From positions 290,574,009 to 290,638,008 of the forward strand of contig JAUPFV010000004.1 of NCBI GenBank assembly GCA_036936605.1: a stretch of 64,000 nucleotides of DNA, read 5' to 3'. The notes below the pieces were generated by a model. The model saw nothing but the letters and a program-made list of their open reading frames with translations, was not told the origin of the DNA and ran no database searches. Shown here in pieces: positions 1 to 9,236 of this stretch (position 1 is its first letter; the number at the start of each line of letters is the position of its first letter). This DNA is from Limnanthes douglasii subsp. nivea. Its lineage: Eukaryota > Streptophyta > Magnoliopsida > Brassicales > Limnanthaceae. Both the position numbers and the translations under genes were made by a program.

Positions 1-780
1 TATAGATATATTTTTAATTTTTTTTATACAAAACCCTAATGTCGATCAAATTGGTCGACATTGATTTCTTAATATTTTAAAAACAAAATATCAATGTCAA
101 CAAAATTGGTCAACGTTAAGTTTTTAATTTTTTTGAAAAAAGAATATTAATGACGACTAAGTTGGTCGACTTTTTGTTTTTTTATCCGAAATCTGTAAGA
201 TTTTTTGTTGGTCGACTCCACGTGTTTGGTTGTCTGAAATGGGTAAGACTTTTTGTAAAAAAAAAAAAGCTTAGTTGGTTTTGTTTGATATCTTGTATAT
301 AGCACGTAGTTTGGATTGTGAAATCTTACTGTTTGTTACATTTAGAAATGATGAAATAAATTTAATTGTTGATTTTCTATTTTATGGATTTGATGAATAT
401 ATGATTCTTGTGGTTTTGTTTGAAATTCTAAATTTTTATGTTTTTCAAGTGTTATGTTTGGATTTCTAGTATATAGAATATATTTTAGACTATGAAGCGT
501 AAGTTATGAGTTTGTTAAATTTACAAAGAATAATATTAAATCCATTGTCGATTTTTTTTTTATTTTTTTCATTTTTCGGATTTGTTGAATTATGATTCTT
601 ATCTGTTCCATTTGATTTTATAAATTTGTAAGTTTTTTCAAGTTTTTTAATTTATGGTATATATAGAACATAGTTCAGATTTTGAAGATCTAGATTACAT
701 GTTTGGTCAATTGAGGAAGAATAACTAAGTCATTTCATATATAATATGATCACTTTTTTACTTAATTCTAAAGTTGTATT
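1..780. repeat. AT-rich spacer with degenerate ~55-bp tandem repeat at 38-220
   Basis: The first 220 bases hold about three and a half degenerate copies of a unit with period about 55. Each contains an imperfect palindrome of the form AATGTCGAnCAAnTTGGTCGACnTT, at 38-62, 93-117 and 149-173, with a half copy near 207-216. The rest, to about 780, is AT-rich and only weakly repetitive. The 64-codon open frame at 275-469 has no recognisable domain and a hydrophobic composition expected from T-rich DNA, so I do not call it a gene. Confidence 0.5.
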
Positions 781-1440
781 TAGTGAAAATATAGAGGCTT
801 TAAAGAGTAATTGGTCTCTTGACTATCGACTTTAGTGACAGATAGTCTATGTACTTTTGAAAGTCCGGTAGGATTCCCTAGACTATCTACATTGGATAAA
901 GTTAGTCCATCACATCTTCTCATTAATGTAAAGCTGCTAATGATCGTTCTAGAAATATATGTACCCGAATCTGCTACCCGATAATACTGAAGCTAAGTCT
1001 AGAGAGAGAAATACAAAAAATAAAGAGAGAAAATTTCAAAAAGTGATTGTAGTATATTAGTTGTTCACCCTTCCCAAAAAGAAAATCTTGCTTATAATAA
1101 AAGTAGTGGACCCAAACCTACATGGATGACCCACTTTATATTATTCTACTATTTATTATACTAAACCTACCCATACATTTATTATTACACCATATACGCT
1201 CAATATGACATATTTATGTCATTCATTATTACAAACTCATATATTTAGTCCAACCCATCCAAAACTTGCCTAACCCAACCAGGTCCGGATAAAGTACGCT
1301 CTTATCAACTACGTGGCACCATACGCACTATAAACTCGTGTCACTAATGGTATTTTAACCAATCATTTTGGATAAAGTTAGTCCATGAACTATCTGGTTT
1401 GGATCAAGTTAGTCCCTGGTTAAAATAGAAGGATAATGAG
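781..1440. repeat. Spacer with repeated GGATAAAGTTAGTCC motifs
   Basis: The motif GGATAAAGTTAGTCC occurs at about 894-908 and 1370-1384, and a variant (GGATCAAGTTAGTCC) at 1401-1415, all in the same orientation. Motifs of this kind are common in the ends of non-autonomous plant DNA transposons, but I could not find a matching inverted end or target duplication. No coding sequence is seen. Confidence 0.3.
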
Positions 1441-2760
1441 AGATACAAGTTTTTATTGAGTATGATGTCACGTGGGAGCTTTGCATTTTCTTTGTATTTT
1501 ACCGTGTCATAAATGAAGTCGTCTCATTTGATTCTTGTGATCTCCGAATTGAAGCCATTAGACTGAAATTTTCTTTCATGACATTCAGGTGATGACTCTT
1601 CAAATATCGGTTTGTTTCTTTACCTCATGTGCCTGGAGAATGATATCATTGTTTTTTCTGCTTTTGAGGAAGAGTTGGATGTTCTTTCTTGGAATATCTT
1701 TTCTTAGAATGTCTTTCTCAAAATCTCTAAAACAACAAATGGTTTAATAAATAATAGTTATATTTATTACTTTAAATTTGTTAATGAATTATGAAAACAA
1801 AGAATTATATATCTTTTTATATTATATTTTTACATGACAAATCCATATTTAATAAATTAAATTATAAAAATAAAATGAAATTTGTTATTCAGTTATAAAA
1901 ATAACTTATTCAGTTAAAATAATTAAATTAAATATTTTTACCAATCCAATGTTGGATTATAGATTATTGATCTAGTTATTTTAGTACAAAAAATTAACGA
2001 TGTTTATAACCGAACCAAATAAAGATGAAAACCTTGAGGTTCCGTTAAGTCATATTTAAAAAAGTTGTGTCATGACATATTAACTCCGTTACAGTTTGAA
2101 TCCAGTCATGTCATATTCAATAGTTTATCGCATTTTTAAATAGATTTGTTAGAAATTAATTATATATATCAATTTAATCAAATAAAATAAATAAAAAATA
2201 TGTATATCACAAAAATAATATTTAAAATATATATATTAGTTTTTTTAGATATTCTAGATAGTTTATTAGATATTTTAATCAATATTGTATTTGATCTTTA
2301 AAGTATATGGAATCCTTAGATTTATTACCTATTAGATATTATAAATAGTTTATTAGATATTTCAACTAATAGTTTATTACATCATTAAACTATATATTTA
2401 AACTTATTAATTTTTTTTGATTTTTGAACAATTAGATATTTTAAATAGCTTATTAGATCTTTCAAGTAATAATATACTACGTCTTTAAATTGTATCTTTA
2501 AATGTTTTAAATAGTTTATTAGAAGTTCCAACTAATAATTCATTAGATCTTCAACTATATTTATAAAGTTATTGGAATGTTATTTATCTATACAAAAATT
2601 TATAGTGGTTTGAATTGTATATATATATGCATATTTTATTTGTACAATTGTAAATAAATAAATAAAATTCAAAAGATTTAATTAAAAAATATTAATTAAT
2701 ATTCATATAAATAAAACTATAAAATAGATTAATTACACAAAATAATGATAATGTTTAATA
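1441..2760. repeat. AT-rich non-coding stretch with degenerate repeats at 2240-2580
   Basis: No coding sequence is visible. At about 2240-2580 a phrase close to AAATAGTTTATTAGAT recurs about four times at irregular spacing of about 70-100 bp, each followed by A/T-rich filler. This resembles a decayed minisatellite. Confidence 0.35.
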
Positions 2761-2767
2761 CAATAAC

Positions 2768-3290
2768 TATGGTGCTGGAGGAAGATCTTGGCCATCATAT
2801 AGTGGTGGATGATATGAAGCAGGTGAAAGATTGGCATCCATTAATTCATCCAAATTTAATTTATGCATCATTAGCATATGTAATCGTCTCGAAGCAATTG
2901 GATGGTGTGTAATTCACCAAGATGAGTATGGACAATATCCAATTGTTCGCGTTCTCAAAATGCATCCATTATATATACTATCGGTTTAATATCCCTTGAG
3001 GTTGAGGAGATTTACTATCCGTATTTAAAATGGTCGGCTCATGACATCGTTAAGCTCATAATTTTCTAAAAACATATCAAATCTAAAAACATGCTGATGG
3101 CATCGTTAAGCTCATGATTTTCTAAAAACATACCAAATCTAATATTTCTACTCACTAAAGATAGATCGTTTTGAACGTGAACGCCTCCTTTAATCCGTTC
3201 TTCAATACTCTTAGATACATTTTCTAGTAGCTGTGAATTTGCCTCGACTCTTTTTCCACTGGGTGTGGGCCTTTACCAGTATTGTTTCAG
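2768..3290 (-). pseudogene. Unrecognised protein remnant
   Basis: The minus strand has two readable stretches. One (about 3260 to 3100) is polar, containing KSIEERIKGG and then FLENHELNDAIS. The other (about 2880 to 2770) contains MLMMHKLNLDEL and a proline-rich end (LPPAP) before a stop. Between them are stops, frame changes and a 56-bp tandem duplication (3045-3100 and 3101 to about 3142). I do not recognise the family. The composition looks like real decayed coding sequence, possibly the C-terminal part of a transposon-associated protein, but that is inference. Confidence 0.3.
3045..3142. repeat. 56-bp tandem duplication
   Basis: CATCGTTAAGCTCAT begins at 3045 and again at 3101, followed in both by TTTTCTAAAAACAT and CAAATCTAA. 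The second copy runs to about 3142 before diverging. It lies inside the minus-strand protein remnant and breaks its frame. Confidence 0.7.
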
Positions 3291-3953
3291 GTGTTATTTC
3301 TAATCTTCGACGCCATTAGAAATATGGATTGAGAAAAGAAGATTTGAAGTGTAATTTGAATTTTAATAATAGTAAAATGATTGTGTCAGAAACAAGAAAT
3401 AATTCATATTGGAGAAACGATAATCCGTTTTGCCAACATATATTTTTTTCATGATCAAAACAAATATTTATTTTGATAAAAAGCTTTTAGAACAAATAGT
3501 CATTCATCAATATAAATATCAATTTTGATTCATTTTTGTCATCTCTCAAACAATATTGTTCTTCCGAAAGCTCTCAAAACAAATTTCACAATCACTATTA
3601 GCATCTCTCAAACCAAGTTTTTTTCTATATTATTCTTTTACCATTTTTTTATAAAAATTCATAATCGATCGTATTAATCAAGTTTGTTTGACGGGGGAGA
3701 ATTATTCCCGATTTAAGTTCTTGGTGTACTATTCTATTTTGTTTATTTTCTTTATCGTTTGATGCTAGTTTCATTTACTATATTTTTTATACATTTAAAA
3801 AAAATCTTTAAATGATTCCAAAGCGCTATCATAACTCACCATGCCCGTGAGGTTAATGTCTCAACTCACCCTTAGGCTAATCAAAACATAAATTCTTATT
3901 ATTATAATCTTAATATTCATGACCTCGTAGATACTGTTGTAGAAGCCTCAATC

Positions 3954-4256
3954 ATGGAAACACATTCTTCTTATGCTAACGGTATCGCTACTAGAACTAG
4001 TAGTGGTTTGAAATGTAAGAAGAAAACATCTTGAACATGAGACCACTTTATTGAGATTCCTAAAGATAACACAGCTAAGTGTAATCATTGTGACAAATCA
4101 TATAGCTATAAGGGTATAAAAACAAATTATGGTATATGGGGTGTGTCGAGACACTTTTTTAAGCATAACCTTGTTTATCATATTAAAATATATGAAGAAG
4201 GGAATACATCAAATCAAAACATATACAGAGTAAACCATGATATATGTTTCTGGTAG
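3954..4256 (+). pseudogene. hAT transposase N-terminus, BED zinc finger (copy A)
   Basis: The frame starts at ATG 3954 (METHSSYANGIA) and matches the copy-B frame at 33576 almost codon for codon. It carries the BED-type zinc-finger pattern seen in hAT transposases: a hydrophobic/aromatic stretch FIEIPKD, then AKCNHCDKSY, then a downstream H and a second H in VSRHFFKHN. In copy A the Trp codon of KKTSW is TGA (about 4032), a premature stop that copy B does not have. The family binds transposon ends in the nucleus. A stop after ICFW ends the frame at the same place as in copy B, so downstream parts of the transposase are out of frame. Confidence 0.65.
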
Positions 4257-4399
4257 TTCACAACAATTAAGTATTGACAATAACTAGAGATATGACGCTT
4301 TGTTGAGTAAAGAAGTAACCTAAGAGCCATACGCAACTCACGTAGCCTATGCGATCAAAATTTTAAAATATTATAAAAAATTCATTCATGATACTAGGT

Positions 4400-4730
4400 T
4401 AAATTTGTGGAATTTTTCTTTGAATGGTGATATAAACATTTTGTGAGTTTGATATGATGTGTGCTACTTTGCATTAGAGGGATTCTCAATGGATATTCCA
4501 AAAACAAATTTTGTACTTTTAGTGTATTGACAAACATACCGTTGATGTAATTAGAGATAATATCTTAGAGTGTATGAATGATTTTAAAATTAACATTAAA
4601 AATAAAAATAAAAATAAAATTATGTCAATTTCATTAGATAATATATCTGCGAAAGGTACAACTATTGAGTATCTTAAAACTGATTGCAACCTTAATTTTT
4701 CAAATGTTTAAAACTAAATGTTAATCATGT
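4400..4730 (+). pseudogene. hAT transposase core remnant (copy A)
   Basis: Broken frames read close to the hAT catalytic-core region. The clearest piece is NKIMSISLDNISAKGTTIEY at about 4615-4670, which fits the 'S(I/L)DN.S.N' segment of the RNase H-like core. It is preceded by a piece reading HTVDVIRDNILECMNDF. There are several stops, and a run of AAAATA repeats at 4590-4620 is a simple-sequence expansion. The same segment is present in copy B at about 34080-34320. No hAT inverted ends could be identified. It is not functional. Confidence 0.55.
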
Positions 4731-4792
4731 AAATTTCAACTGGTTACAAAAGATGAAATAAGTACGATAACTAAAGATTATATCAATAATAT

Positions 4793-4801
4793 TAAAAAAG
4801 A
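4793..4801. repeat. Target-site duplication, left (TAAAAAAGA)
   Basis: TAAAAAAGA at 4793-4801 is repeated at 6591-6599, immediately outside the inverted repeats of the Pack-MULE. Nine bases is typical of Mutator-like elements. Copy B at about 34412-34425 has a single copy (ATATTAAAAAAAGTC) at the equivalent place. Confidence 0.8.
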
Positions 4802-4802
4802 T

Positions 4803-4927
4803 GGCTAAAAACCTTGACAAGTCACTAGTGTTTGACCTATGTTGCATTCGTGCCAGTAAGCTTCATTCGTCCCCAAAACAAGTCACCGATGTTTCAAATC
4901 GTTGCATTCTTGCCACTGGCGCGTGCA
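4803..4927 (+). repeat. Pack-MULE left terminal inverted repeat
   Basis: 125 bp from GGCTAAAAACCTTGACAAG to CACTGGCGCGTGCA. The reverse complement of 6466-6590 aligns along the full length without a gap, with scattered substitutions. Shared blocks include AAGCTTCATTCGT, GTCACCGATGTTT and ATCGTTGCATTCTTGCCACT. MULE TIRs serve as transposase-binding sites and often carry promoter activity. Confidence 0.88.
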
Positions 4928-5480
4928 AATTAACAGGAGGCTGACACGTGTCACCCTAATCTACCCCTACTTGTGTGATATATGGTCATTCATTAAATCC
5001 TACCCAAAATACCCTTGTTTACTAATTTTAATTTTTTACTTTTTTACTTTTTTACTTGTTTACATCTTATTTTTTACTTGAACTCTCAACTTAAAATGAT
5101 TTACCTCTTTTATTTTAACCCAAATATTTACTTTATTATTTTACTTCAAATATACTCTATTAATTTTATATTAAATGGGTCCATTAAGTTTCTCATGCTA
5201 TCTTTCTCTCTCCCAACATTCTGGTTTTCGAAACTCATTAACATTATTTTTTGCTCTTATTCTTCTGGCAATGGCAGAATCAAACAAACACCTATCGAGG
5301 GAGGAACCTTATTTCAGATATTAAATACTTATTCTCTCTCCTCAGGTTAGGAAGAACAATTATTTTTCTTATGGTTTCATACACATTGTAATATACGCTT
5401 TTGGGGTCATCTTAAAATCACCAAGAACCTTCAACCTAAATTTGTACCAATTGGTTTGGTTTTTGAAAGGAAGAGATGAG
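4928..5480 (+). other. Pack-MULE 5' sub-terminal and leader region
   Basis: This lies between the left TIR and the methyltransferase ATG. It contains a G-box inside a 12-bp palindrome (TGACACGTGTCA, 4942-4953), a T-rich run with repeated TTTTTTACTT near 5030-5060, and a CT-rich stretch near 5195-5215. The open frame at 5015-5350 has no domain and I do not call it. The segment from about 5190 to 5480 may be captured leader or intron DNA of the donor gene; its origin cannot be settled from this window. Confidence 0.45.
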
Positions 5481-6314
5481 ATGAGTGGGGCTGGAGCACC
5501 AGATATCTTCTACAAAGAAGCTCAACGGCTTGGTTACGGACCTCACATTGCTTTTAAACTCTTGCAGATACAAAATCAGCACAAGCTGATTAAACCGGGT
5601 TCCTCCGTTCTTGATATTAGATGTGCTCCTGGTGCTTGGCTTCAGTCTGCTTGCGAAATCTTAGGTTCATTGAAAAATGGAGGGATTGTTGTGGGCATTG
5701 ATCTCAAGAAAGTGAAGGTTCCTTCTCGTTACTGTGATTCTAGTGTTCGAACTGTTTTTGCTGATGTCACGAACCTACCAAAACAACAAATTAGGGCACT
5801 CTCTCCTCAACAAAGAGGTTTTTCTGTTATACTTTCAGACATGTGCCCATTAGTTTCTGGAATCATTGCAAGAGATGCATCCCTATCTGCCGAATTAGGA
5901 ATGGGACCCCTCGATATTGCTGCTGGTAGTGCTGCTACTTTACTCGAAGAATCCAAAGATCCGAGTTTAAATGAGAATGTGGGTTTACTGCAGCCAGGAG
6001 GTCATCTTGTTATCAAACTTTTCAAGAGTGAAGATGTACAAGAGATTAGCCGGATCTGCAAGCCAATCTTCCGGAAGACGTCATGGTTGAGGCCTAAAGC
6101 TACAAGATCTTCGTCTAGGGAGATATATCTCATTTCTGAAGGTTCTCATGGTTGGACGTGCTGTAACATCTATCGCACGACGGTGCACTCTTGGTATTTG
6201 GTACTGGAGGTGGAAATTATTGGTGGGTTGAAGAGAAGAGAAATAAAAAATGCAGAACACTGCTTTGTACAGATTAGGGTTTTAAGGAAGATAAAGATGA
6301 ATAAGTTAATTTAA
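5481..6314 (+). CDS. FtsJ/RlmE-type rRNA 2'-O-ribose methyltransferase, captured copy with altered C-terminus
   Basis: The first ATG gives MSGAGAP; the frame is also open upstream to 5442 but without an ATG. From residue 1 to about 221 it reads as a plant FtsJ-like methyltransferase, a family that transfers methyl from S-adenosylmethionine to a ribose 2'-OH of large-subunit rRNA. The K-D-K-E catalytic tetrad is present: K26 (IAFKLL), D120 (VILSDM), K179 (LVIKL) and E214 (SREIY). SAM motif I is VLDIRCAPGAW (43-53), in which Arg47 replaces the usual glycine of the DLGCAPG loop. The usual end near residue 221 is missing, and about 56 unrelated residues, ending KMNKLI, follow. There are no introns or stops across about 280 codons. 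It sits between MULE inverted repeats, so it is a transposed copy. It could be a processed or translated chimera, or a recent pseudogene. Confidence 0.75.
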   Translation: MSGAGAPDIFYKEAQRLGYGPHIAFKLLQIQNQHKLIKPGSSVLDIRCAPGAWLQSACEILGSLKNGGIVVGIDLKKVKVPSRYCDSSVRTVFADVTNLPKQQIRALSPQQRGFSVILSDMCPLVSGIIARDASLSAELGMGPLDIAAGSAATLLEESKDPSLNENVGLLQPGGHLVIKLFKSEDVQEISRICKPIFRKTSWLRPKATRSSSREIYLISEGSHGWTCCNIYRTTVHSWYLVLEVEIIGGLKRREIKNAEHCFVQIRVLRKIKMNKLI

Positions 6315-6465
6315 AAGTAATGAAATAATTATCTGAGGTAAAAATAAAAAGGTTAAAAAAATTAAGTAAAAATTAAATAAAAAATTAAAAGTAAAAGGTA
6401 AAATGTAAAAACTATTAAACGGGGGTATTTTGGACAAAATTTAATGAGTGATCGTATATGAAACG
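6315..6465. other. Pack-MULE 3' sub-terminal region
   Basis: AT-rich DNA between the methyltransferase stop and the right TIR. It has TTAAAAGTAA-type runs that are roughly the inverse of the T-rich sub-terminal part of the left arm at about 4975-5060, so the inverted homology continues inward beyond the 125-bp core. No gene is seen. Confidence 0.5.
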
Positions 6466-6590
6466 TGCACGCGCAAGTGGCAAGAATGCAACGATGTAAA
6501 ACATCGGTGACTCATTTTGGGAACGAATGAAGCTTAGTGATACGAATGTAACAGTGGTCAAATACCAGCGACTTGACAGGCTTTTTAGCC
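6466..6590 (-). repeat. Pack-MULE right terminal inverted repeat
   Basis: This is the inverted partner of 4803-4927, ending in CTTTTTAGCC at 6581-6590. Substitutions relative to the left arm are scattered with no gaps, so the arms are old enough to have diverged but still pair. Confidence 0.88.
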
Positions 6591-6599
6591 TAAAAAAGA
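6591..6599. repeat. Target-site duplication, right (TAAAAAAGA)
   Basis: Second copy of the 9-bp repeat at 4793-4801. After it the hAT-flank sequence resumes (TCTTACTATGTTCGATC), matching TCTTATTATGTTCGATC in copy B near 34425-34441. Confidence 0.8.
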
Positions 6600-7840
6600 A
6601 TCTTACTATGTTCGATCTCAAATCCTAAAAAAAGTATCAAAACGAAATTACAAAAACTAGTCGGAAATCGTATACAATACTAATACTAATTTTAGAGGTC
6701 GAAACTAAAAACGTATTATATTTTTGCAAGGTTTTAGACGATCGTAATGGTTTAAAATAACTATCGCACTGGTTAAAAAATAACTTTATAGTTGACTGTG
6801 CCAGACTGGGTCAAATGGACACCATGAGCAAAAATTTAAGGCTTAAAAAAATGTTATTTAATCCTAAGGTGATATAAACGTCAATAAAAAATAGCCGTCA
6901 TAACACTCTTAGTTTAACTAAAATAACCATAACGAAAGAAACACTTGTACTTATTTACGTGAAATTTACGAAGTTGCATTTAAAAATTGAGGGTGTCAGT
7001 TCCATAGACCGTGACAGGTTATAGTTGACTTGCTGGCCTAATTTGCTAGGATAGAAGCTACACGGCCAATAACATTGGATTGTTATTCAGTAGTAGTATT
7101 TTTTTATTTTAAATTAAAAAAGAAAAAAAAATACTAAATTTTAATTATATATTTTCCTTCAATTTTTTTTTTTTAAATTAAAAGGTCATTTTATTTATAG
7201 CCTTGGATCCAAATTTTGTATATGTCTAGAAATTTAGTCCAACAACCTCTAAATGCAGTGAAAAAATAAAAGCGTTAGATTTAAACTAGCTTTAAAACTA
7301 AATAAAAAGTTTACGCCAAAGCTAGTGTTCATTTTTCAAATGACAGAAACAAATCTCCGAAAAGCTCCCGCCATCAAGAAAGACTATGCAGCAATAATTT
7401 TGATTTTGAAATTTACTTGAGGCCACCACTCATAAAGATTTGGAGAAGACGATATATATAAATCTATTAAACCGATAAATAACAGGCAATACAACTATGA
7501 AGAGCTTGAAGAATCTGCTCCAATCATTCACCAGTAGATGAAAATGAATCCTTAACCAATACCAAAAAGATATCAGAGTTGGGAAGCGATGTTCAGATCT
7601 AACATTGGATAAACCTGCAAAAGATATGTGAAGTTGTTGTCCAACAAATACTTGTTGCTTCAGGTTAGTAAATGGATTTAGATTTAATGAAAGTGTAATC
7701 TAGATCAGCTATTAAAATTAGCAGAAGCAATCAGCCAGGATAAAAGCTATGCATTTTCACATATATAACCTAAGCCCATACTCTATAACAGAGTAATGGA
7801 ATTCAAGTTGCAAGGAGCTTGAAATTTTTCAAATTCTATT
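6600..7840. other. Duplicated unassigned DNA between hAT remnant and LINE (copy A)
   Basis: Non-coding DNA shared with copy B (about 34425-35580). It contains no readable ORF. A block near 7380-7700, with GGAGAAGACGATATATATAAA and ATCATTCACCAGTAG, is the best conserved between copies and could be LINE 3' UTR or the end of the hAT element. Copy A has an extra ~110 bp near 7215-7330. Confidence 0.5.
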
Positions 7841-7841
7841 C

Positions 7842-8257
7842 TCATTTTACATTACAAGGTCCATTTGGCAAGCCAGTCGCTACTTTATTTTGGTCCTTAC
7901 AAATGTGAGAAAGAGTCATAGTAGAAGGGATGAGCCTCCTACACCAAGTTACTATAGATTTTAAAGGCCATGGATAATTTCCATGAGTAAGAAGAATAAC
8001 TAATATTAAGGAATCATTTTCAACATCTATATTGGACCATCCTTTCCTTTTAAAAATAAGTAAAACATTAAGAAGGGCACAAGTTTCAGCCATAAAATGA
8101 GATAATTTGCCACAGATTTTACCAGAACAATGACAATGTCACTATATCTATCTCTTACCAAAACAACTCTACTTAAGTCGCCATTATGAAGACATGAAGC
8201 GTTTGTGTTAATTTTTAATCTGCCGAGAGCTAGAGGCTTCCATTGAACATATACCAC
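7842..8257 (-). pseudogene. LINE RNase H domain (copy A)
   Basis: Two overlapping frames together read as the C-terminal RNase H of plant LINE ORF2: LGRLKINTNASCLHNGDL, a middle MAETCALLNVLL and an end SHICKDQNKVA. The first Asp of the usual KINTDGS is Asn, as also in copy B, so the domain had lost a catalytic acid before the duplication. A frameshift near 8060-8090 separates the halves; copy B is uninterrupted here. Confidence 0.65.
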
Positions 8258-9236
8258 CTTGTTCTTATAGGTAATGTAATGATAGCATCCAATTGCATTA
8301 GCTGCAAAATCATCAGTTTTCTAGTGCTTAGCTCTGATAGATTTAAGGATATCAAGACTAATTATAATATACTTAATATAGTTGGTAGACTCGTTAATAA
8401 ATAAAGCATTCCCTTTGAATTTCTTATTGTTTCTTGCTTTCCAAATCACCCAAAATATGATATGAGGGATGATTGTCCTTGCGTGAACCTCTTTACTGAC
8501 CAGATCCATGTCCTGATCATGTGCGTAATGTTCATATAGTTTCTAATTTTAACATTGAAAACATCTACAAAGTAACTTTAAATTGACCAAGCATGAGTCC
8601 ATGATATGAGTAAGTGGTTAGGATTTTCTATAGCTTCATAAAATTGGCATTTGGAGATAGTACTAACGTGTCTTTTTTGCAATATTGTGTCAATAGGGAT
8701 GGTATTTAGGAGCAACTTCCATAATACGAAAAAAAAACTTATGAGTGATAGAATTCCAAATTTTGGTAAATAGATTAGACTTGTAAATGTGACTTCTTAT
8801 TTGGTTCCAAGTCTCATTGGTTTTGAAGTCTGGATCCTTCGAAAGCTTTCATACTATAATGTCTTCAGATTGCTTGTTTATCTTGTTAGATTGAATAATG
8901 TGTAAACTAGAGTGAGGAAGAAATTCCCTGATCTTGTCTAGAAATTTAAAGTTCCAGGAGTTGTTAGACCAGAAAGACTTAACCGTCTCACGGTTGAACC
9001 AAAAGTTATTTAAAGTATCATTGAGCCTGATGAGAGAATGATGGTTGAACCAATGTTTTCTCATTTTATCCATTTTTAGCCAATCTTTTCCAAATTTGAG
9101 ACCCTCATTTTTTATAAGAGACCTACAAAGTATATGAGTTCTTGCAATACGTATTATGAATAAGGTTAGCCCATAGGATTTTATTCTTTGTAAAGTTATA
9201 CTACATCTTACATGAGTAGGTGTTATGAATATCACA

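Larger units (their letters stand above)
4802..6590 (+). mobile_element. Pack-MULE carrying an FtsJ/RlmE-type methyltransferase gene
   Basis: This 1.79-kb insertion has 125-bp terminal inverted repeats, a 9-bp target duplication and no transposase, the definition of a gene-carrying non-autonomous Mutator-like element. Its ends are GGCTAAAAA...TTTTTAGCC; a single T lies between the left target copy and GGC. The duplicate locus in copy B lacks the whole unit, so the boundaries are confirmed by an empty site. Sub-terminal homology extends inward for roughly another 60-100 bp on both sides. The left arm also has about 45 bp (4928-4972) with no partner on the right, holding a perfect palindrome TGACACGTGTCA. 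The cargo is a long uninterrupted methyltransferase frame. Movement would depend on a MULE transposase from elsewhere. Confidence 0.88.

Noticed and set aside
275..469. 64-codon frame near the left end
   Set aside because: Low-complexity hydrophobic sequence in T-rich DNA, with no motif.
5015..5350. 111-codon frame upstream of the methyltransferase
   Set aside because: It is T-rich and hydrophobic, overlaps the sub-terminal repeat arm, and has no domain or codon signature.
5442..5480. Longer methyltransferase start at 5442
   Set aside because: The codon at 5442 is TTG. The ATG at 5481 begins the conserved MSGAGAP text, so the upstream 13 codons are not supported.
5481..6314. An ordinary resident host gene
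   Set aside because: The frame lies wholly between long inverted repeats with a 9-bp target duplication, and an empty site exists in copy B.
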